NCBI RefSeq assembly: GCF_039975415.1
Contig: NZ_JBDWHD010000002.1
DNA from: Ascidiaceihabitans sp039975415
Lineage (GTDB): Bacteria > Pseudomonadota > Alphaproteobacteria > Rhodobacterales > Rhodobacteraceae
Length of the DNA stretch: 64,000 nucleotides
Strand: one strand, 5' to 3'
This document shows, piece after piece, positions 42,485 to 51,930 of this stretch (position 1 is the stretch's first letter; the number at the start of each line of letters is the position of its first letter). The notes beneath the pieces are model-generated. The model saw nothing but the letters and a program-made list of their open reading frames with translations, ran no database searches and was not told the DNA's origin. A program made the position numbers and the translations under genes.

Positions 42485-43222
42485 ATGACATTTGAACCAT
42501 TTTTCACCCACGGCGCATCTCGCAGCAACCCTTGGCTGATCACATGTGATCACGCCAACAACACCGTGCCAGACTTTGTGAACGGCGGGGATTTGGGGCT
42601 GGCTCAAGCAGACATGCAACGCCACATCGCCTATGACATCGGTGCAGCCGGGGTGACACGCGCATTGGCTGACATACTGGATGCGCCCGCAATTCTGTCG
42701 AATTTCTCAAGGCTTGTGATCGACCCCAACAGGGGCATGGACGATCCAACGCTGCTGATGAAACTGTACGATGGCACAATCATTCCGGGCAACAGGACAG
42801 CGGACGACGCAGAACGCCAGCGCAGGATCAATGGCTGCTACACGCCCTACCACACGGCATATGAAACTTTGGCAAAGCGTCCCAATACGGTGCTGGTGTC
42901 GATCCACAGTTTCACCCCCCAACTCAAAGGTCGCGACCTGCGGCCGTGGGAAATCGGCGTGCTCTATCACACCGACACACGCATGGCCCTGCCCTTGATG
43001 GACAGCCTCAGCGCCGCGCTAGACACCCCTGTCGGCAATAATGAACCCTACGCAGGGCACCTGCCCGGCGATGCCATCGATCAGCATGGATTACAAAAGA
43101 ACCGGCCAAATGTACTGATCGAAATCCGCAATGACCTGATTGAAACAGAGCAAGATCAAGTGAAATGGGCACACTTCCTTGCAGCGCATCTTGTAAAAGC
43201 CCGTGCCATGACCAACCTTTGA
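42485..43222 (+). CDS. N-formylglutamate amidohydrolase
   Basis: This 245-residue enzyme removes formate from N-formylglutamate in the last step of one histidine-degradation route, and related enzymes act on other N-formyl amino acids. The SRLVIDPNRGMDDPTLL region, the metal ligands in CDHANNTVPD and the HSFTPQLKG motif are typical. No hut genes are in the window. AAGGTAAC precedes the ATG. Confidence 0.88.
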   Translation: MTFEPFFTHGASRSNPWLITCDHANNTVPDFVNGGDLGLAQADMQRHIAYDIGAAGVTRALADILDAPAILSNFSRLVIDPNRGMDDPTLLMKLYDGTIIPGNRTADDAERQRRINGCYTPYHTAYETLAKRPNTVLVSIHSFTPQLKGRDLRPWEIGVLYHTDTRMALPLMDSLSAALDTPVGNNEPYAGHLPGDAIDQHGLQKNRPNVLIEIRNDLIETEQDQVKWAHFLAAHLVKARAMTNL

Positions 43223-43228
43223 TCCAAC

Positions 43229-43283
43229 TTCATCTCGCAAAACAAACCTCGGGGTCCGGGGCCGCGCCCCGGTCCGACCCCAT
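43229..43283 (+). repeat. Intergenic palindromic element, copy 1 of CATCTCGCAAA type fused to a GGGGC hairpin
   Basis: CATCTCGCAAA followed by AAACCTC is shared with copies at 45483 and 61984. It continues into a hairpin of GGGGTCCGGGGC and GCCCCGGTCCGACCCC. It lies just downstream of the amidohydrolase gene and may act as its terminator or an mRNA-stabilising element. Confidence 0.6.
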
Positions 43284-43300
43284 GCAAAAGGACCGATCCT

Positions 43301-43612
43301 ATGGACCCTCAAACCCAACTCGAACTTGAAGCAGCAGCATTTCGCCGCCTGCAAAAACACCTGATGGAAGACCGCACAGACGTGCAAAACATCGACATGA
43401 TGAACCTGACAGGGTTCTGCCGGAACTGCCTGTCACGCTGGTATCAGGAAGCGGCCAATGAACGGGGCATCGACATGACAAAAGATGAAGGGCGCATGGC
43501 CTTCTACGGCATGACTATGGATGACTGGAAGGCAAACTTCCAAACCGACGCATCAGGCGCACAACAAGATGCGTTCAAAACTGCCTTCAAAGAAAATGTG
43601 ACAGACAAGTAA
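43301..43612 (+). CDS. DUF1244 family protein
   Basis: This 103-residue protein belongs to DUF1244, an all-helical family of alphaproteobacteria and gammaproteobacteria. NLTGFCRNCLSRWYQEAANERGI with two cysteines and the GMTMDDWK segment are diagnostic. The biochemical role is unknown. AAAGGA lies before the ATG. Confidence 0.9.
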   Translation: MDPQTQLELEAAAFRRLQKHLMEDRTDVQNIDMMNLTGFCRNCLSRWYQEAANERGIDMTKDEGRMAFYGMTMDDWKANFQTDASGAQQDAFKTAFKENVTDK

Positions 43613-43639
43613 GGTGGGGTTCAGCCCATCTCACCAATC

Positions 43640-44500
43640 TTAAATCGCAACTTTGCGGCTTTCATCCAGATAGATCTCGCGCAAGCGCTTGGACACATGT
43701 CCGGGCACACCGTCGCCAATCTGCGCGCCGTCAATCTCGACCACACCGTTCACGAACATCGTGGCCGAGGTAATGAACGCCTCGTCAGCCTCTTTCGCCT
43801 CGTCGATGGTAAAGTTGCGCTCTTCCACTTCCATCTGCGCCTCTTGCGCGAAACGTAAAACGGCGGCGCGGGTGATGCCGTGCAGAATGTCGTTGGACAA
43901 AGCACGTGTGATGATCTTGTTGCCTTTGACGATATAGGCGTTGTTCGATGTACCTTCGGTCACAAAGCCATCTTCGACCATCCAAGCGTCATCGCACCCT
44001 GCGGCCTTTGCCATCATTTTGCCCATGGACGGGTACAGCAATTGAACGGTTTTGATGTCGCGGCGGCCCCAACGTTCATCGGCGATGGAAATCACTTTGA
44101 TGCCGGCTTTTGACGCGGGGCTTTCGGTGACACCCGGCTTGGATTGCGTGAATAAGACGACGGTACAAGGCGTTGTTTCAGGGTCAGGAAAGGCAAAATC
44201 GCGGTCAGCCGGTGCGCCGCGTGTGATCTGCAAATAAACGCCGCCATCCACGACGTCGTTGCGCGTGACCAGTTCACGGTGAACTGCCAGTAATTCATCT
44301 TTGGTGATGGGGTTTTTCATGCCCAACTCGCCCAATGACCGCTCCAACCGCACCGCATGCCCGTCAAAATCCACCAGCTTGCCATCCAGGACAGACGTCA
44401 CCTCATAAACCCCATCCGCCATCAGGAACCCACGGTCAAAGATAGACACTTTGGCTTCGTTTTCGGCAACATATTCACCGTTCAAATAGACTGTGCGCAT
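43640..44500 (-). CDS. dat: D-amino-acid transaminase (PLP fold type IV)
   Basis: This 286-residue enzyme swaps amino groups between D-amino acids and 2-oxo acids. Key features are the N-terminus RTVYLNGEYVAENEAKVSIFDRGFLMADGVYE, the PLP lysine in RRDIKTVQLLYPSMGK near residue 145, and the E-GFVTEGTSNNAYIV segment. The start ATG 44500 has GGGGAT upstream; an ATG at 44515 is also in frame. It follows dgcA with a few nt and completes a D-Glu/D-amino-acid cluster. Confidence 0.92.
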   Translation of the reverse strand: MRTVYLNGEYVAENEAKVSIFDRGFLMADGVYEVTSVLDGKLVDFDGHAVRLERSLGELGMKNPITKDELLAVHRELVTRNDVVDGGVYLQITRGAPADRDFAFPDPETTPCTVVLFTQSKPGVTESPASKAGIKVISIADERWGRRDIKTVQLLYPSMGKMMAKAAGCDDAWMVEDGFVTEGTSNNAYIVKGNKIITRALSNDILHGITRAAVLRFAQEAQMEVEERNFTIDEAKEADEAFITSATMFVNGVVEIDGAQIGDGVPGHVSKRLREIYLDESRKVAI

Positions 44501-44505
44501 TGGAT

Positions 44506-45471
44506 TTATCCCCATAGTGTGGCTGACGGCGGGTGCACGCCAGCGGCATCGAATGTCAAAGGTTCATCACGGTCTTCGGCCAGAAGAAGCGGGCCGTCAA
44601 GGTCCGTTATCAGCGCACCTTGGGCCACCAAAGTCGCCGGTGCCATCGCCAAAGATGACCCGACCATGCATCCGACCATAACCTTGTAGCCCTCAGCCAA
44701 CGCAGCATCACGCAGCGCCAAAGCTTCCGTCAAACCACCAGTCTTATCCAGCTTGATGTTCACCACATCATATTTACCGCGCAATTTGGGCAAGCTTGCT
44801 GTGTCATGGGCACTTTCGTCTGCGCAAACAGGCACAGGGCGTTCCATACCCAACAAAGCGTCGTCTTCGCCCGCAGGGACCGGCTGCTCAACAAGGGCAA
44901 CGCCCAAGCGCACCAAATGAGGTGCAAGATCGGCATAAACTTCAGCAGACCAGCCTTCGTTGGCATCTACAATGATGGTGGATTTAGGGGCACCGCGCCG
45001 CACGGCTTCCAAACGCGGCATGTCATCAGGCGTGCCCAGCTTGATTTTCAACAACGGGCGAAAGGCGTGCTCGGACGCTTGGGCCTGCATGGCTTCGGGC
45101 GTATCCAATGACAAAGTATATGCCGTGATCTCGGGGGTCGGGGCAGACAGACCGGCCAGCTCCCAAACACGTTTTCCGACCCGTTTGGCTTCTATATCCC
45201 AAAGCGCACAATCCACCGCATTTCGCGCGGCGCCCGCCGGCAATAGATCATACAACGCCTGGCGGGTCACATCGCCAGGCAATCCCTTGATCTGATCTGT
45301 CACGCTGTCAAGGCTTTCACCATAGCGGGCATAAGGCACACATTCGCCCCACCCTTTGTGGGTGCCATCATCCAGATGAACCGTCAGCACCTTGGCCTCG
45401 GTGCGAGACCCGCGCGCAATGGTAAACACCTGCGCCAACTTGAAAACGTCATGGCTCACATCAATGCGCAT
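44506..45471 (-). CDS. dgcA: N-acetyl-D-glutamate racemase DgcA (dipeptide epimerase family)
   Basis: This 321-residue enolase-superfamily enzyme has the KxK catalytic motif (LKIKLGT near residue 145), metal ligands in VDANEGW, EQPVP and CADES, and LDKTGG at the far side, as in L-Ala-D/L-Glu epimerases. Neighbour DgcN makes the DgcA assignment likely: N-acetyl-D-Glu is epimerised to N-acetyl-L-Glu. If DgcN were absent, dipeptide epimerase would be the default name. GGGGGAT precedes the ATG. Confidence 0.88.
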   Translation of the reverse strand: MRIDVSHDVFKLAQVFTIARGSRTEAKVLTVHLDDGTHKGWGECVPYARYGESLDSVTDQIKGLPGDVTRQALYDLLPAGAARNAVDCALWDIEAKRVGKRVWELAGLSAPTPEITAYTLSLDTPEAMQAQASEHAFRPLLKIKLGTPDDMPRLEAVRRGAPKSTIIVDANEGWSAEVYADLAPHLVRLGVALVEQPVPAGEDDALLGMERPVPVCADESAHDTASLPKLRGKYDVVNIKLDKTGGLTEALALRDAALAEGYKVMVGCMVGSSLAMAPATLVAQGALITDLDGPLLLAEDRDEPLTFDAAGVHPPSATLWG

Positions 45472-45482
45472 TGTATCCCCCG

Positions 45483-45513
45483 TTCATCTCGCAAAGAAAA
45501 CCTCCGCCGGAGG
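45483..45513 (+). repeat. Intergenic palindromic element, copy 2 of CATCTCGCAAA type
   Basis: CATCTCGCAAAG-AAACCTCCGCCGGAGG is shared in part with copies at 43229 and 61984; CCTCC-GCC-GGAGG is a small hairpin. It lies between dgcN and dgcA, within a same-strand gene run. Confidence 0.6.
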
Positions 45514-45543
45514 CATCCGGCAAAGGCAGCATAGACCGAACCT

Positions 45544-46545
45544 TTAAAGTTCAAGCAAACGATCCACCAAAGGCCCCGCCCCAAAGCGGAACGGATCGGT
45601 CGCGGGCAGACCCATGCGATCCTCAATCTCTGACAGACAGGCCCGCGCCTCTGCTTCGTCCAGCGCTTTGGTGTTCACTGACACACCAGCAATCTGGCAG
45701 TCTGGATTGGCCACACGGGCAATGGGCAAAGCCGTATCACGCAACTGCTCCAAAGAAGGCAACGTGTAATGCGGCAAACCACGCATGTGCGTGCGGGTTG
45801 GCTCGTGGCACAAAATCAGCGCATCGGGTTGGCCACCATGAATCAAGGCCATGGTCACACCGGAATAAGACACGTGGAACAGGCTGCCTTGGCCTTCAAT
45901 GTGATCCCAATGGTCGGCATCATTGTCAGGGGTCAGGTACTCAACAGCACCAGCCATGAAATCAGCAATGACCGCATCCAAAGGCACGCCCTTGCCTGTG
46001 ATCAAAATCCCGGTCTGTCCTGTTGCGCGAAAGTCTGATTTCAAACCGCGCTTTACCATTTCAGCGTCCATGGACATGGCCGTGTACATTTTGCCACACG
46101 AACAATCGGTGCCGATGGCCAACACACGTTTGCCTGTGCGCTTTTCACCGTTGGCGATCGGGTAAGCCACGGAAGGCACACGCACATCATGCAAAGTACG
46201 ACCATTGACTTTGGCAGCAGCTTGAAGCTCGTCTTCGTCGCGCAACAGGTTGTGCAGGCCAGCAGCCACATCGTAACCCATCTTCAGAGCCTTGACGATC
46301 ACCACTTTCCAAGCATCGGAAATGATACCGCCACGGTTGGCAACACCAATCACCAACGTCTTGGCGCCTGCGTTCAGCCCTTCTTCCAGCGTCAGATCGG
46401 GAATGCCCATATCCGCGCCGCATCCTGGCAGGCGGAACTGGCCAACTGCATTGTCAGGACGCCAGTCCTTGATACCTTGTGCAACTTTAGCAGCCAATTG
46501 ATCAGGCGCGTCGCCCAGGAACAAAAGATAAGGTGTTTGGATCAT
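45544..46545 (-). CDS. dgcN: D-glutamate N-acetyltransferase DgcN (DUF1611)
   Basis: This 333-residue protein belongs to DUF1611, now known to include DgcN, which acetylates D-glutamate. It starts MIQTPYLLFLGDAPDQLAAKVAQG and has GIANRGG-like and GTDCSCGKMYTAMSM motifs, the latter a P-loop-like site near residue 175. Together with DgcA and the transaminase it forms a route to feed D-amino acids from cell walls or sediments into L-Glu metabolism. GGGGG precedes the ATG. Confidence 0.88.
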   Translation of the reverse strand: MIQTPYLLFLGDAPDQLAAKVAQGIKDWRPDNAVGQFRLPGCGADMGIPDLTLEEGLNAGAKTLVIGVANRGGIISDAWKVVIVKALKMGYDVAAGLHNLLRDEDELQAAAKVNGRTLHDVRVPSVAYPIANGEKRTGKRVLAIGTDCSCGKMYTAMSMDAEMVKRGLKSDFRATGQTGILITGKGVPLDAVIADFMAGAVEYLTPDNDADHWDHIEGQGSLFHVSYSGVTMALIHGGQPDALILCHEPTRTHMRGLPHYTLPSLEQLRDTALPIARVANPDCQIAGVSVNTKALDEAEARACLSEIEDRMGLPATDPFRFGAGPLVDRLLEL

Positions 46546-46837
46546 AGCGAAGCCCCCACGGTATTAATGAATGTGTCAGTTTCGGGCAATATCGCTGACC
46601 TATCACGCAATTCAATTCCAATTCTCAGTCAATACAGCAGTTTTTGGGAGATATCTTCGATGATTTCTTAATTCATTCGAAGATTTTTGCATCTTGGTCG
46701 AAAAATCAACGAAACCCTCCGACTCACACAACGTCAATGCTGCAGGTGCAGAATCCCGCTTGCACCCTTCTGCGCAATTTAATACCTGCTTAGGGCAACC
46801 CAAGCGCAACAATGTTTCCCACCCGAAAGGCCACAAA
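46546..46837. other. Intergenic region between dgcN and mcl1
   Basis: These 292 nt hold the divergent promoters of dgcN and mcl1. The middle is AT-rich with a repeated TTCGAA-like block near 46675. I see no gene, RNA or clear terminator. Confidence 0.5.
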
Positions 46838-47794
46838 ATGAGCTTCCGCCTGCAACCCACCCCACCTGCACGCCCAAACCGCTGCCAGCTTTTCGGCCCG
46901 GGTTCTAACACCAAGCTGTTTGCCAAAATGGCAGCGTCGGCCGCAGACGTCATCAATCTTGATCTCGAAGACAGCGTCGCCCCCACTGACAAAGACGTGG
47001 CACGCGCCAATGTGATTGAAGCCATCAACACAGTTGATTGGGGCAACAAAACCTTGTCTGTGCGGATCAACAGCCTCGACACCCCTTTTTGGTACCGCGA
47101 TGTCGTGGACCTGTTGGAACAGGCGTCTGAACGCCTTGACCAGATCATGATTCCAAAAGTGGGCTGTGCGGCAGACATCTACGCCGTTGACGCGCTGGTC
47201 ACTGCAATCGAAGCTGCAAAGGGACGCACAAAACGCATCGATCTTGAGGTCATCATCGAAAGCGCTGCGGGCATCGCCCACGTTGAAGAAATTGCTGCAT
47301 CTTCGCCACGCCTTGTCGCCATGAGCCTCGGCGCCGCCGACTTCGCCGCGTCTATGGGCATGCAAACGACAGGCATCGGCGGGACACAGGAAAACTACTA
47401 TATGCTGCACGAAGGCCAGAAACACTGGTCTGATCCATGGCACTGGGCGCAAGCCGCAATTGTTGCAGCCTGCCGCACACACGGTATTTTGCCCGTTGAT
47501 GGACCATTCGGGGATTTCTCCGACGACGAAGGGTGCCGTGCGCAAGCGCGCCGGTCCGCGACATTGGGAATGGTCGGGAAATGGGCCATCCACCCAAAAC
47601 AAATCGCAATCAGCAACGAAGTGTTCACACCCTCCGACGAAGCCGTATCCGAGGCCCGCGAAATTCTGGCAGCTATGGAAACAGCCAAAGCAAATGGCGA
47701 AGGGGCAACCGTCTACAAAGGCCGCCTGGTGGACATCGCATCCATCAAACAAGCCGAGGTGATCGTGCGTCAGCATGAAATGATCAACGGATAA
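46838..47794 (+). CDS. mcl1: L-malyl-CoA/beta-methylmalyl-CoA lyase
   Basis: This 318-residue enzyme cleaves malyl-CoA and beta-methylmalyl-CoA in the ethylmalonyl-CoA and related pathways for C2 assimilation. It starts MSFRLQPTPPARPNRCQLFGPGSN and has the HpcH/HpaI-aldolase fold, with the metal-binding LDLEDSV and IESAAGIAHVEEIA segments and MSLGAADFAASMG. Length matches Rhodobacter Mcl1. Longer in-frame starts upstream lack similarity. Confidence 0.94.
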   Translation: MSFRLQPTPPARPNRCQLFGPGSNTKLFAKMAASAADVINLDLEDSVAPTDKDVARANVIEAINTVDWGNKTLSVRINSLDTPFWYRDVVDLLEQASERLDQIMIPKVGCAADIYAVDALVTAIEAAKGRTKRIDLEVIIESAAGIAHVEEIAASSPRLVAMSLGAADFAASMGMQTTGIGGTQENYYMLHEGQKHWSDPWHWAQAAIVAACRTHGILPVDGPFGDFSDDEGCRAQARRSATLGMVGKWAIHPKQIAISNEVFTPSDEAVSEAREILAAMETAKANGEGATVYKGRLVDIASIKQAEVIVRQHEMING

Positions 47795-47855
47795 GTGATT
47801 TGCCAAAGGCGCGGATGGCGCGTCCAATGGGGCCTCTACTTACGTGCGAGGCCCC

Positions 47856-48320
47856 ATGCGTTTTCTCATCCTAGTTATGTGTTTCATCCCGCTGTCTCTG
47901 CGGGCGGCAGACCTGTCAGTCCGCGACGGCTGGGCTGTGCACAAAACGGATAAACCCTACGCACAATTGGTCAAAGACACGCGTGCATCCGTCAAAGCGC
48001 ATGGCATGTTCGTGGTCACACAAGCGGGGCCAACCGCAGCGGCAGCAAAACGTGGCATCACAATACCCGGAAACCGGGTGATTGGCGTGTTCAACAACGA
48101 CTTCGCTGTCAAAGTGTTGGGCACCTCAACTGCCGCAATGATTGAAGCACCCATCAGGCTCTATGTGACGGAAAACGCCAACAAGACTGCTACCCTGTCA
48201 TACAAGACGCCGACATTTGTTTTTGCACCCTACAAAGAAGATGGCGGAGCAGAGCTGATGACGCTTGCGGAAGAATTGGATTCAATCTTCGCAAAGATCG
48301 CAAAAGACGCGCAAAACTAG
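47856..48320 (+). CDS. DUF302 family protein with signal peptide
   Basis: This 154-residue protein has a signal peptide (MRFLILVMCFIPLSLRAAD) and a DUF302 domain: GMFVVTQAGPTAAAAKRG, then VIGVFNNDFAVKVLGTSTAAMIEAPIRLYV and a YKTPTFVFAPY segment. DUF302 folds as a ferredoxin-like beta-alpha unit of unknown role. ATG 47856 has GCGAGG upstream; a GTG at 47844 is in frame. Confidence 0.82.
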   Translation: MRFLILVMCFIPLSLRAADLSVRDGWAVHKTDKPYAQLVKDTRASVKAHGMFVVTQAGPTAAAAKRGITIPGNRVIGVFNNDFAVKVLGTSTAAMIEAPIRLYVTENANKTATLSYKTPTFVFAPYKEDGGAELMTLAEELDSIFAKIAKDAQN

Positions 48321-48324
48321 CGTT

Positions 48325-48390
48325 TTCTTTTCGCCAAAAATATCCCGGGGGAGACCGCGCAGCGGGCGGGGGCAGCGCCCCTTGGATCCT
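48325..48390. repeat. GGGGCAGCGCCCC-type intergenic element, copy A
   Basis: TTTTCGCCAAAAATATCCCGGGG is followed by GGGGGCAGCGCCCC. An inverted copy with TTTTCGCTGTAAGTATCCCGGGG and GGGGCAGAGCCCC lies at 62773-62820. Both sit just after genes. Confidence 0.65.
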
Positions 48391-48391
48391 A

Positions 48392-48844
48392 TCAGGCCCG
48401 CGCATCCTTTGGGGATCCCATAACCACATAGGTTGTGATGGCATTCACTTGCGGATGGGCACCTAAAAAGTCTGTGTGAAAAGCTTTGTAAGCGGCAATA
48501 TCAGCGCATTCAACGCGCAGCAGATACTCGATGGTGCCAGTGATGTTGTGGCATTCTGTGACTTCAACAGCGCGGGACATCGCGCGTTCAAAGCCTTCCT
48601 GACTTTCCTTGGAATGATCGCGCAAACCGACCCCGATATAAGCCAGAAAACCTATACCCAACGCGGTGCGATCCAAAACAGCGCGGTAACCGCTGATAAG
48701 ACCCGTTCGTTCCATCTCTTGCACGCGACGCAAACAGGCAGACGGAGACAAACCAACCCGGTCCGCCAATTCAAGGTTGCTGATCCGTCCATCACGGATA
48801 AGCTCTTGCAATATATTCTCGTTTATTTGATCAAGCTTCGCCAT
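48392..48844 (-). CDS. Lrp/AsnC family transcriptional regulator
   Basis: This 150-residue regulator begins MAKLDQINENILQELIRDGRI, has the AsnC helix-turn-helix (NLELADRVGLSPSACLRRVQEME) and the C-terminal RAM domain. It diverges from the LysE exporter with 72 nt between starts, the pattern of Lrp-type control of amino acid export. ATG 48844 is used; an in-frame ATG at 48898 is unlikely. Confidence 0.9.
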   Translation of the reverse strand: MAKLDQINENILQELIRDGRISNLELADRVGLSPSACLRRVQEMERTGLISGYRAVLDRTALGIGFLAYIGVGLRDHSKESQEGFERAMSRAVEVTECHNITGTIEYLLRVECADIAAYKAFHTDFLGAHPQVNAITTYVVMGSPKDARA

Positions 48845-48916
48845 TTGTTGCAAAATATAATACAAAATGCGTGGCTTCGCAATTTCAAAGCATCTCAAAC
48901 AGTAAATAGTTGCGGC

Positions 48917-49510
48917 ATGCAGTATGATCTTTTGACGGCGCTTGCCGGTTTCGCCTTTGTCAGTTCAATCACTCCGGGCCCAAACAACTTGATGTTGATG
49001 GCGTCGGGTGCAAATTTTGGATTCACCCGCTCTTTGCCGCATATGGCGGGTGTAGGGTTCGGGTTTCTGGCGATGATCATTCTGGTTGGCCTCGGACTGG
49101 GACAGGTGTTTGAAATCTACCCGATCTCCCACACGACCCTCAAAATCGGGTCGGTTGTCTATCTGCTGTATCTTGCATGGAAAATCGCGACGTCTGCACC
49201 GAAGGAAACATCGGACCAAACCGGAACGCCGATGACATTTCTGCAAGCATGTGCGTTTCAATGGGTGAACCCAAAGGCGTGGACCATGGCTGTCACAGCC
49301 GTAACGGTTTACACGCCCGACACCAATTTTTCAGCGCTGTTGTTGGTGACGGCTGTTTTCGGGGCATTTAACATTCCATGCATCACGACATGGAACCTGA
49401 TGGGACGCGAAATGGCGCGCTTTTTGACCAACCCCACGCGGTTGCGGATGTTTAACTATTCGATGGCGGCGTTGTTGGTGGCCTCGCTTTATCCTGTGCT
49501 CTTTCCCTAA
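48917..49510 (+). CDS. LysE/RhtB family amino acid exporter
   Basis: This 197-residue inner-membrane exporter has six hydrophobic segments and the LysE signature SITPGPNNLMLMASGANFG near residue 20. It probably exports an amino acid sensed by the divergent Lrp protein. The substrate is not known. ATG 48917 gives the normal length for the family. Confidence 0.9.
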   Translation: MQYDLLTALAGFAFVSSITPGPNNLMLMASGANFGFTRSLPHMAGVGFGFLAMIILVGLGLGQVFEIYPISHTTLKIGSVVYLLYLAWKIATSAPKETSDQTGTPMTFLQACAFQWVNPKAWTMAVTAVTVYTPDTNFSALLLVTAVFGAFNIPCITTWNLMGREMARFLTNPTRLRMFNYSMAALLVASLYPVLFP

Positions 49511-49614
49511 AAGACACATTGCCTCCTGCGCCACTCATCAGCACAGCGTTGCAAAAGGCATCATAGCCCGCCATATAACACCCAACACGGCAGCCAGATC
49601 TGAGGGACAGGGCA

Positions 49615-50577
<963 letters not shown>

Positions 50578-50578
50578 C

Positions 50579-50605
50579 GTCCAGAAAATTTCAAATTTTC
50601 TGGAC
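50579..50605. repeat. Perfect 13-bp-arm palindrome downstream of accA
   Basis: GTCCAGAAAATTT and AAATTTTCTGGAC are exact inverted repeats around one base. It begins 2 nt after the accA stop and adjoins a second palindrome. Confidence 0.8.
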
Positions 50606-50627
50606 CGTTGTCTTTGAAAGACAACGG
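50605..50627. repeat. Perfect 11-bp-arm palindrome between accA and the DUF1636 gene
   Basis: CCGTTGTCTTT and AAAGACAACGG are exact inverted repeats around one G. It ends next to the stop of the convergent DUF1636 gene, so the two palindromes fill the whole intergenic gap and may serve as a bidirectional transcription end. Confidence 0.8.
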
Positions 50628-51020
50628 CTATGGCTCAAACGACGGCACACGCGCTCGCAAGTGATTGCGCAAATCTCCCAGTGGCCGGGCGTCTTCAATC
50701 CAGCCCTTGTCCAACGCCAGAAACATCTGGCTCAGGGTGACGATGTCGGACTGCGCGTCCTTCACATCCAAACCGTCAAAGACGTAGGTTGCCCGACCTT
50801 GCCCTTGCAGGCTGATGTTCACCGGCGCCACGCAACCACCCAGACAGGAAACCGCATCGACTTCGATGGCGTCACTTAGCCCCGTCTGCTTCAAAGCCCC
50901 ACGCAAAACGGCACAATCCTGACGCGCAGTGTGACCTTCCACGCGTTCGCATGTGGCACAGACAAGCAACCGATTTTGGGCATCCTTCGACATAGGCGCA
51001 TTTGCAGCGCCCTGCATCAT
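50628..51020 (-). CDS. DUF1636 family metal-binding protein
   Basis: This 130-residue protein has four cysteines in the pattern LLVCATCE, DCAVL and SCLGGCVAPV, similar to thioredoxin-like [2Fe-2S] ferredoxins and typical of DUF1636. A role in metal or cobalamin metabolism has been suggested for relatives, but is not shown here. ATG 51020 lies 5 nt after the glk stop; ATG 50993 (MSKDAQN) is an alternative. It may be the last gene of the xylFHG-glk unit. Confidence 0.82.
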   Translation of the reverse strand: MMQGAANAPMSKDAQNRLLVCATCERVEGHTARQDCAVLRGALKQTGLSDAIEVDAVSCLGGCVAPVNISLQGQGRATYVFDGLDVKDAQSDIVTLSQMFLALDKGWIEDARPLGDLRNHLRARVPSFEP

Positions 51021-51024
51021 TGTG

Positions 51025-51930
51025 TCAACCTGAGATATAGCGAGCGCACCCGTACAATGCAGCCGTGTCATCGGTGATCAGATATAGCGGAATTTCACCA
51101 AAACGCCCTGCAAAAGCAGCGTCCTTACCCGCCTCTTGAACAACGATCTCTGCCACATCTTGCCCTAGAATGGCCCGGGCCAACGATCCGTTGAAATACA
51201 AGCCGCCAAGCGGCAAATACTGATAGATCATTTCGCGACAAAACACGCCCAAAGCACGCGCAAACAGGGCCTTCGTGGCTTGAGACGCCGGATCACAACC
51301 CCGCGTGATCGCCGCAGGTTCAGCCTGAACACCACACAGAAGGGTATGGATTTTTGCCAATCCGGGCCCCGAAAAGCACTGCTCGACCGTTTGGAATTCT
51401 GGCGCAGCGGCGCCCAGTTCTGTTTTCAGGATTTGCATCACCCGCACAGGCAGGCTGGCATGACCAAGCTCTGCCTGAAACACGCGACCATCCGCGCTTA
51501 GGCTTACATTGAAGCCTGTCGCCACACCAACAACAAGGGCCTGCCCGTCTTGGGCCGCACCACCGCCAATGCGCTGCACAGCCTCTGTCGGCAAAGCCGG
51601 CAAAGCATACCCCAAAGCCGCCAGATCATTGATCACTTGCACGTCATCAAAACCCAGCTGACCCTGCAAAACATCCGCATCAAAGCGCCACGCCCCATTT
51701 GTCAAAGCGCCCGAACGCCCCGTCACAGGACCCGCAATTGCAACGCACAGGCTGTTTGGGCGTGTGCCACCGCGGTGCGCCAGATACATGGCAACAACGC
51801 TTTCGAAACTGTCCATGCGGGCATTGGCGTAATGCATCGTGCTGCCCGCCACAATCTGCCCCTGCCAATACACGGCAAGGCGCGTGTTGGTGCCCCCAAC
51901 ATCCGCCAATAGCGTCGGCGCGTTTTCCAT
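51025..51930 (-). CDS. glk: Glucokinase
   Basis: This 301-residue sugar kinase of the Glk family has the phosphate-binding DVGGTNTRLAVYW, the catalytic Asp region INDLAALGYALP, and VVGVATGFNVSL-type ATP-binding segment, then ELGHASLP. It lacks the ROK cysteine cluster. It overlaps the ATPase gene by ATGA, so it belongs to the sugar transport operon. Real substrate could be another hexose; a sugar kinase in a xylose-type operon may widen substrate range. Confidence 0.85.
   Translation of the reverse strand: MENAPTLLADVGGTNTRLAVYWQGQIVAGSTMHYANARMDSFESVVAMYLAHRGGTRPNSLCVAIAGPVTGRSGALTNGAWRFDADVLQGQLGFDDVQVINDLAALGYALPALPTEAVQRIGGGAAQDGQALVVGVATGFNVSLSADGRVFQAELGHASLPVRVMQILKTELGAAAPEFQTVEQCFSGPGLAKIHTLLCGVQAEPAAITRGCDPASQATKALFARALGVFCREMIYQYLPLGGLYFNGSLARAILGQDVAEIVVQEAGKDAAFAGRFGEIPLYLITDDTAALYGCARYISG

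Noticed and set aside
46790..47827. Long reading frame on the minus strand across mcl1
   Set aside because: Antisense to a clear L-malyl-CoA lyase gene; no recognisable protein features.
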